A DNA stretch of 64,000 bases from Panacibacter microcysteis (GTDB lineage: Bacteria; Bacteroidota; Bacteroidia; Chitinophagales; Chitinophagaceae): NCBI RefSeq assembly GCF_015831355.1, contig NZ_JADWYR010000002.1:1302001-1366000 (forward strand), given 5' to 3'. The notes below the pieces were generated by a model. The model did not search any database, had not been told where the DNA came from, and saw only the letters and a list, made by a program, of their open reading frames with translations. Within the stretch, counting starts at the first letter, position 1; each line of letters opens with the position of its first letter. Shown piece by piece: positions 59,932-64,000 of the stretch. The translations under genes were made by a program, and so were the position numbers.

Positions 59932-61647
59932 CTAATACACATCTTTATGATACCTGCCGGCTTCCTTCATGGCAGCGAGGTACTCCTCAGCAGCGTCTGC
60001 TGAAACATTCTTCTCCTGCGCAATGATGTTGAGTAATGTTTTTTCAACATCGTAACTCATGGGGTCTTTGCAACCACAGATGTATAGCTGTGCACCACCT
60101 TCCAGCCATTCAAACAACTCTTTTGCATTTTGCTGCATCTTATGCTGTACATAGATCTTTTCCTGCTGATCGCGGGAAAAAGCAAGGTTCAGCCTGGTAA
60201 GCACACCGGTATCGCGCAGGCCCTGTAAGTCTGTCTGGTAAAGAAAGTCTGTAACAAAATGCTGATCACCGAAGAAAAGCCAGTTGCGGCCACTGTCGCC
60301 TTTTGCATCACGCTCAAAAAGAAATGAGCGGAAGGGTGCAATACCTGTACCCGGCCCAACCATGATTACATCTGTTGTAGCATCCGGCAGCCTGAAAGCA
60401 TTGTTCTTTTGTATATACACCTGCAGTGGCTCGTTTTCTTTTAACTGTGCCAGGTAATCTGAGCACAATCCAAAACGTGTTTGCCCGTCTATACAAAAAT
60501 TATCACGGCTTACGGTAATGTGCACCTCATTCCCGCCATGTGCTGCCGGCGATGATGCAATGGAGTATAACCTTGGCGCTATTGGCTCCAGTATTGCAAC
60601 CAGTTGCTGTATGTTCAGCTTTTTATCTGAAGGATATATACGTAACAGGTCGGCAAGGTCCATGCGTATATTCGGAATTTCTTTTCCTGCAATGTTTGCA
60701 TACTGCTGAATGATTCTCTCCGGCAGGTATTGAATATTGATTTTACCTGCAAACATTTCTTCTGCTTTATAAGCATGCTCCCTGAAAATGAATTCCTCAT
60801 TGCCTTTCAGCGACAGTAATTCAAGAATTTTCTTTACGCCGGCAGCACTGTTTTTTGGCACAATGCCCAATGCATCTCCGGGCTGGTAAACAATCGGCTC
60901 GTCGGTAGCTATCTCTATATGGTAGGTCTCTTTATTGGAGCCACGATCATTAAGGTTAACGGTAGCCACTACGTTTGCATCATACAGTTTCTTACCTGAT
61001 TTTGCCGGCTTAGCTTTTACGGCACCATTGGTGGCAGCGCCGGTACCTACGGCCAGTGCTGCCGTAATCAGTTCATCTATCCATGTATCTGCATCTGCTT
61101 CGAAATCTGTGTCGCATTTCTTCATGGAAACAATTCTGCGGCCACCAAGAGCATGCAGGCGCTTGTCCACGTCTTCGCCGGCTTTGCAGAACAACGGGTA
61201 GGCTGAATCCCCCAGCGCCAGCACGCCGTATTTCAATTGCGACAACGATATATCCTGCTGGTGTATATGATCGTAAAATTTCTTTGCCGCGGCTGGTGGT
61301 TCGCCATCACCCTGAGTGCTTATTACCACGATCATGTGCGATTCTTTTGCAAGATCATTTAAACGATATTGGTCCAGGCTTTTAATTTTTGCCTGAATAC
61401 CCTGTTTCTTTAAACGGTTACCAAAATCTACCGCTACTTTCTTTGAATTACCGGTTTCTGTACCATACACGACGGTACACGCCGGCATTACAAAAGAAGC
61501 ATCCTGCACAAATTCTGTAACTGGTTTCTCTTCTGCTATGGGTTGCGCGGAGAGCGCGGCAATATAGCCGCTTATCCACATCAGTTCATCTCTTGATGCA
61601 CCTTTCGCCAACTCCTGTAACAACTGTAACTTAGGCCCTGCTAACAT
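59932..61647 (-). CDS. cysJ: Sulfite reductase flavoprotein subunit
   Basis: 571 residues. Flavodoxin domain with the FMN loop YGTETGNSKK near 60 and STQGDGEPP near 105; FAD-binding domain with RLYSIASSPA near 360; NADPH-binding end with GPGTGIAPFRSFL near 430. It moves electrons from NADPH to CysI. It overlaps the SUMT gene by 17 bases, so the operon is SUMT-cysJ-cysI. Confidence 0.95.
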   Translation of the reverse strand: MLAGPKLQLLQELAKGASRDELMWISGYIAALSAQPIAEEKPVTEFVQDASFVMPACTVVYGTETGNSKKVAVDFGNRLKKQGIQAKIKSLDQYRLNDLAKESHMIVVISTQGDGEPPAAAKKFYDHIHQQDISLSQLKYGVLALGDSAYPLFCKAGEDVDKRLHALGGRRIVSMKKCDTDFEADADTWIDELITAALAVGTGAATNGAVKAKPAKSGKKLYDANVVATVNLNDRGSNKETYHIEIATDEPIVYQPGDALGIVPKNSAAGVKKILELLSLKGNEEFIFREHAYKAEEMFAGKINIQYLPERIIQQYANIAGKEIPNIRMDLADLLRIYPSDKKLNIQQLVAILEPIAPRLYSIASSPAAHGGNEVHITVSRDNFCIDGQTRFGLCSDYLAQLKENEPLQVYIQKNNAFRLPDATTDVIMVGPGTGIAPFRSFLFERDAKGDSGRNWLFFGDQHFVTDFLYQTDLQGLRDTGVLTRLNLAFSRDQQEKIYVQHKMQQNAKELFEWLEGGAQLYICGCKDPMSYDVEKTLLNIIAQEKNVSADAAEEYLAAMKEAGRYHKDVY

Positions 61648-62485
61648 GTGTCTCCTGTATATGATTGATCAATGAAATTAATTCCGGGTTATCCTGTAAT
61701 GGTTTAAAGTAATGTGCCCGCTCCATACTATTTGCCTGCCACTTAAACTGTTTGTACAAGGCTGTCACCTTGCCCATTATTACCAGCGAGGGACTTAAAA
61801 AAGCTTCCGGTTTTTCGGCGGTTTCAAAACCCTGCAGTGTAAATTCATGCACATGCTGCAATGGTGTGGTGGCCTGCTCTACAACAAGAAATGGAATGGA
61901 AGCATCTGCTCCGTGCTGCAGCAACCTGTTTACCAGTTGCTGCAAAGCATTACCGGTCATATAAAACACCAGTGTGTCCTCAAAAGTTGCCAACTGCTTC
62001 CAGGCATCATCTGCTATGGCTGTATGCTGGTAATAGGTAAGCATACGCACACCGGTTGATAAACCCCTGGCCGTAAGCGGTACACCTGTTGCCGCTGAAG
62101 CGCCGGATGCAGCTGTAATACCCGGTATTATTTCGTAAGGAATATTGTTTTCGTTCACAGCTATAAGCTCATCCAGAACATTGGAATAAAAGGCTACATC
62201 TCCACCCTTTAGTCTTACAACATTCGGGTAGGCCGAGGCAAACTGAACAATCAGATCATTGATCTCGTATTGAGGAGTAGAAGCGTTACTCCTGCCCTGC
62301 TTCCCTACAGGTATCACAATTGCCGCCGGGTTAACATATTCGCTGATAATCTCACTGCTTACCAGCCTGTCTGTGATCACCACTGCTGCTTTGGCTAAAA
62401 CTTTAGCAGCCTTCACGGTAAGTAAATCCGGATCACCAGGCCCTGCACCTATAAAAAAAACTTTACCAAAAACCTGCTTAACCAT
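61631..62485 (-). CDS. cobA: Uroporphyrinogen-III C-methyltransferase (SUMT)
   Basis: 284 residues. It methylates uroporphyrinogen III twice to make precorrin-2, for siroheme. Motifs: VFFIGAGPGDPDLLTVKA near 10-27, VRLKGGDVAFY near 95 and the GITAASGASAATGVPLT segment near 125-140. The last 40 residues extend past the usual domain. It is the first gene of the sulfite/siroheme operon. Confidence 0.93.
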   Translation of the reverse strand: MVKQVFGKVFFIGAGPGDPDLLTVKAAKVLAKAAVVITDRLVSSEIISEYVNPAAIVIPVGKQGRSNASTPQYEINDLIVQFASAYPNVVRLKGGDVAFYSNVLDELIAVNENNIPYEIIPGITAASGASAATGVPLTARGLSTGVRMLTYYQHTAIADDAWKQLATFEDTLVFYMTGNALQQLVNRLLQHGADASIPFLVVEQATTPLQHVHEFTLQGFETAEKPEAFLSPSLVIMGKVTALYKQFKWQANSMERAHYFKPLQDNPELISLINHIQETHVSRA

Positions 62486-62509
62486 TAGTCCACAATTTTA
62501 GTAGATTAA
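62485..62509. promoter_or_regulatory. Palindromic motif at the cobA start, candidate operator
   Basis: TTAGTCCACAA and, inverted, TTAATCTACTAA meet in the middle here. The motif TTARTCYACNA also occurs twice further upstream. It overlaps the first bases before the start codon of cobA. Confidence 0.45.
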
Positions 62510-62773
62510 TAAATAAAATAAAAAGCCCTACCCTCCCGGCCGAAAAACACACCTGCTTACAACACATTTCTGCCACATCATTTTTACATAATGCAGTAGT
62601 GGTAAAGATGTTTGCCGGCAGTGCCATGTTTCGAAAATAAGTTTGATGGAATTTGCTAAACTGAATATCTGATCTGCTATCGTAATGTGTATTTAACAAC
62701 AACACAAACAACAACGTTTGCAGATCATGCGTTGCATGGGGCAACAAGACTGAAGATGTGTGAGTTTAGCCAT

Positions 62774-62824
62774 TAGTCTACCAGATTGGTGGTGCAAAGA
62801 AACACGATAATGAATAGTCTACCA
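62774..62824. promoter_or_regulatory. Two copies of TAGTCTACCA around a -7-like element
   Basis: TAGTCTACCA at 62774-62783 and 62815-62824, 41 bases apart (about four DNA turns). Between them TTTCTTTG (minus strand, 62802-62795) is one base off the -7 consensus. This layout suits regulation of the sulfite/siroheme operon by a dimeric sulfur regulator. Confidence 0.4.
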
Positions 62825-62956
62825 AATAAATAGAAAATATTCACGTGAAAAATAAGCTAACATTTGTTCGAACCCGGCCCACACTTTTCACCTGCATTAC
62901 TTCCAGAAAAACCGGATTTAATGGTTGTTTCAGCTATAGTCTTCATGGCATCGCCT

Positions 62957-62981
62957 GTTGTGTCACTCACTTCAGCGTTCC
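62957..62981 (+). repeat. Interspersed repeat copy R21 (form B core)
   Basis: GTTGTGTCACTCACTTCAGC plus GTTCC, preceded by TTCATGGCATCGCCT as in copy R11. Divergent gap. Confidence 0.8.
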
Positions 62982-63219
62982 GTTTGCATGGCGGCTGCAG
63001 CGCTCCGGTTAAACAAGGCCGCTATGCAACAAATGGTTACTTCGTTTACACACAAAGACAGTTGCGCATAATTCACCTCTTGTCAGCATAAAGATGCTGT
63101 TCACATAAATTAACTACTGCTCATCTGTTTTCACCGGCAATTTTGTTTGTACCAAAGGATTAACCTGTAACATCTGTTGCACATAATCGTTCAGCATCAA
63201 AACCATTATTACCAGCATT

Positions 63220-64000
63220 ATGAAACTCGGCCCTGTTATATTAACTGCATTGATATGTTTGTCTTTTGTTGCATCTGCGCAAAAGACACCACAAAGAACG
63301 CTGGAGGCAAAACGCACCAACAGCACCATAAAAATTGATGGTCTTATAAAAGATTCGGGCTGGCAGGATGCTGCAGTAATGACCAACTTTGTCTACTTCC
63401 GGCCTACAACCGGTGCCCGCGAAGAATATGCCAACAGAACCGTTGCGTACATGATGTACAGCGATGAAGGCATTTACTTTGGGGGCTTTTGTTACGAGCG
63501 CACCAAAGACAGTATTGCAACGCAGCTAACGGGTACACGTGATGGTTTTGGCACCAACGACTACATAGGCATCATCTTCGATACCTATAATGATAACCTC
63601 AATGGCTTCGAATATTTTGTTACACCACTCGGCGAACAGTGGGATGCTAAAATGAACCCGCCAAGCATAGATGGCGAGATGGAAGACTTTAGCTGGAACG
63701 GTGTTTGGAAAAGTGGCGCTGTAATAACAGACAGCGGCTGGAGTTTTGAAATGTTCATTCCATTTTCAGCCATACGCTTTGGAAAAAAAGAAGTGCAGGA
63801 CTGGGGCTTCAACGTTACACGCCGCCGTAGAAAAACAGAGCAACAAAATACCTGGAACCCAATCGATCCCAATATCAATGGCTTTCTTACGCAGGAAGGC
63901 TTGTGGAAAGGAATATCGGATATAAAGCCGCCCATGCGTTTACAGTTTTCTCCCTATTTTTCCGTGTATGCCAATCATTTTCCGGCTAACCAGCAGGGTT
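63220..64000 (+). CDS. DUF5916-type outer-membrane protein, N-terminal part (cut by window edge)
   Basis: First 260 codons. Signal peptide ending VASAQ near 21, then a carbohydrate-binding family 9-like beta-sandwich (IKIDGLIKDSGWQDAAVM, EEYANRTVAYMMYSDEGIYFGGFCYE, GFNVTRRRRKTEQQNTWNP) that starts many DUF5916 proteins, whose C-terminal part is an outer-membrane barrel. The barrel lies beyond the window. The function is unknown; the domain suggests carbohydrate or peptide handling at the surface. Confidence 0.82.
   Translation, partial: MKLGPVILTALICLSFVASAQKTPQRTLEAKRTNSTIKIDGLIKDSGWQDAAVMTNFVYFRPTTGAREEYANRTVAYMMYSDEGIYFGGFCYERTKDSIATQLTGTRDGFGTNDYIGIIFDTYNDNLNGFEYFVTPLGEQWDAKMNPPSIDGEMEDFSWNGVWKSGAVITDSGWSFEMFIPFSAIRFGKKEVQDWGFNVTRRRRKTEQQNTWNPIDPNINGFLTQEGLWKGISDIKPPMRLQFSPYFSVYANHFPANQQG

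Larger units (their letters stand above)
62486..63219. other. Divergent intergenic region, 734 bp
   Basis: Contains the operator-like motifs, a possible leader of about 300 bases for the cobA operon and repeat copy R21. An 89-codon frame at 62478-62747 has no family features and is probably chance. The promoter of the right-end gene is not clear. Confidence 0.55.

Noticed and set aside
62478-62747. 89-codon minus-strand frame before cobA
   Set aside because: Overlaps the cobA start, has no start-site signal, no family features and an odd composition; more likely part of the leader.
2761-62981. Interspersed repeats as transcription terminators
   Set aside because: They occur in divergent gaps and on either strand, with no following T-run, and real terminators are present beside several copies.

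Overview
The window looks like ordinary chromosome of a member of the Bacteroidota, most likely family Chitinophagaceae (inference). The signs are secreted proteins with type IX secretion (T9SS) C-terminal signals, a CHU_C gliding-type domain, SprB and PKD-like repeats, many SpII lipoproteins, the Bacteroidota gene string rpmB-rpmG-DUF4295-ftsY, and a -7 promoter element of the form TAnnTTTG in front of many genes. No rRNA, tRNA, CRISPR array, transposase gene or phage module was seen. The genes cut by the window edges are hutH (left) and a DUF5916-type gene (right).

Layout. 1-2.7 kb: hutH and its MarR-type neighbour, divergent from a type II NADH dehydrogenase. 2.9-5.1 kb: four overlapping genes for small membrane proteins, DUF2071 and an odd methyltransferase-like protein. 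5.4-9.8 kb: plsC, a secreted CxxCH protein and glnS. 9.8-13.8 kb: a long structured leader and a 1,097-residue T9SS glycosidase-like protein. 14-20 kb: GYF_2 protein, saccharopine dehydrogenase, cupin, sirtuin, DUF4349 lipoprotein, EVE protein. 20-22 kb: two tandem HEIGH (M57) protease lipoproteins. 22-29 kb: ftsY, ribosomal proteins, FKBP lipoprotein, NrnA, fbp, aspartate kinase. 29.5-33.3 kb: lipoproteins and outer-membrane proteins. 33.5-37.8 kb: a heavy-metal (probably copper) locus with four CxxC metal-binding proteins, one of them fused to an AraC-type DNA-binding domain. 37.9-40.8 kb: porin and purine nucleoside phosphorylase. 41-46.6 kb: a five-gene ABC-transport locus with coiled-coil partners and a substrate-binding protein fused to an OmpA peptidoglycan-binding domain. 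46.7-57 kb: T9SS cargo, CHAD protein, SDR, pRiA4b-ORF3-like protein, CCA-adding enzyme, DUF6089 barrel, M4 protease. 57.2-62.5 kb: sulfite reduction and siroheme genes.

The strongest unexplained signal is an interspersed repeat. At least 21 copies, about one per 3 kb, share a core near GTTGCGTCGCACTCTTGTAC or GTTGTGTCACTCACTTGTGC. They lie on both strands in gaps of every orientation. One copy runs into a gene and supplies its C-terminus. One is bounded by a perfect 12-bp inverted repeat and one sits beside a perfect 63-bp tandem duplication. This looks like a REP/MITE-type family.

The second candidate for something new is the five-gene locus at 41-46.6 kb. It predicts a taurine/nitrate-type importer whose binding protein is held both in the inner membrane and on peptidoglycan.

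Start codons were reassigned where a -7 element or a signal peptide shows that the longest reading frame cannot be right. Family names come from reading motifs by eye; no database search was run.
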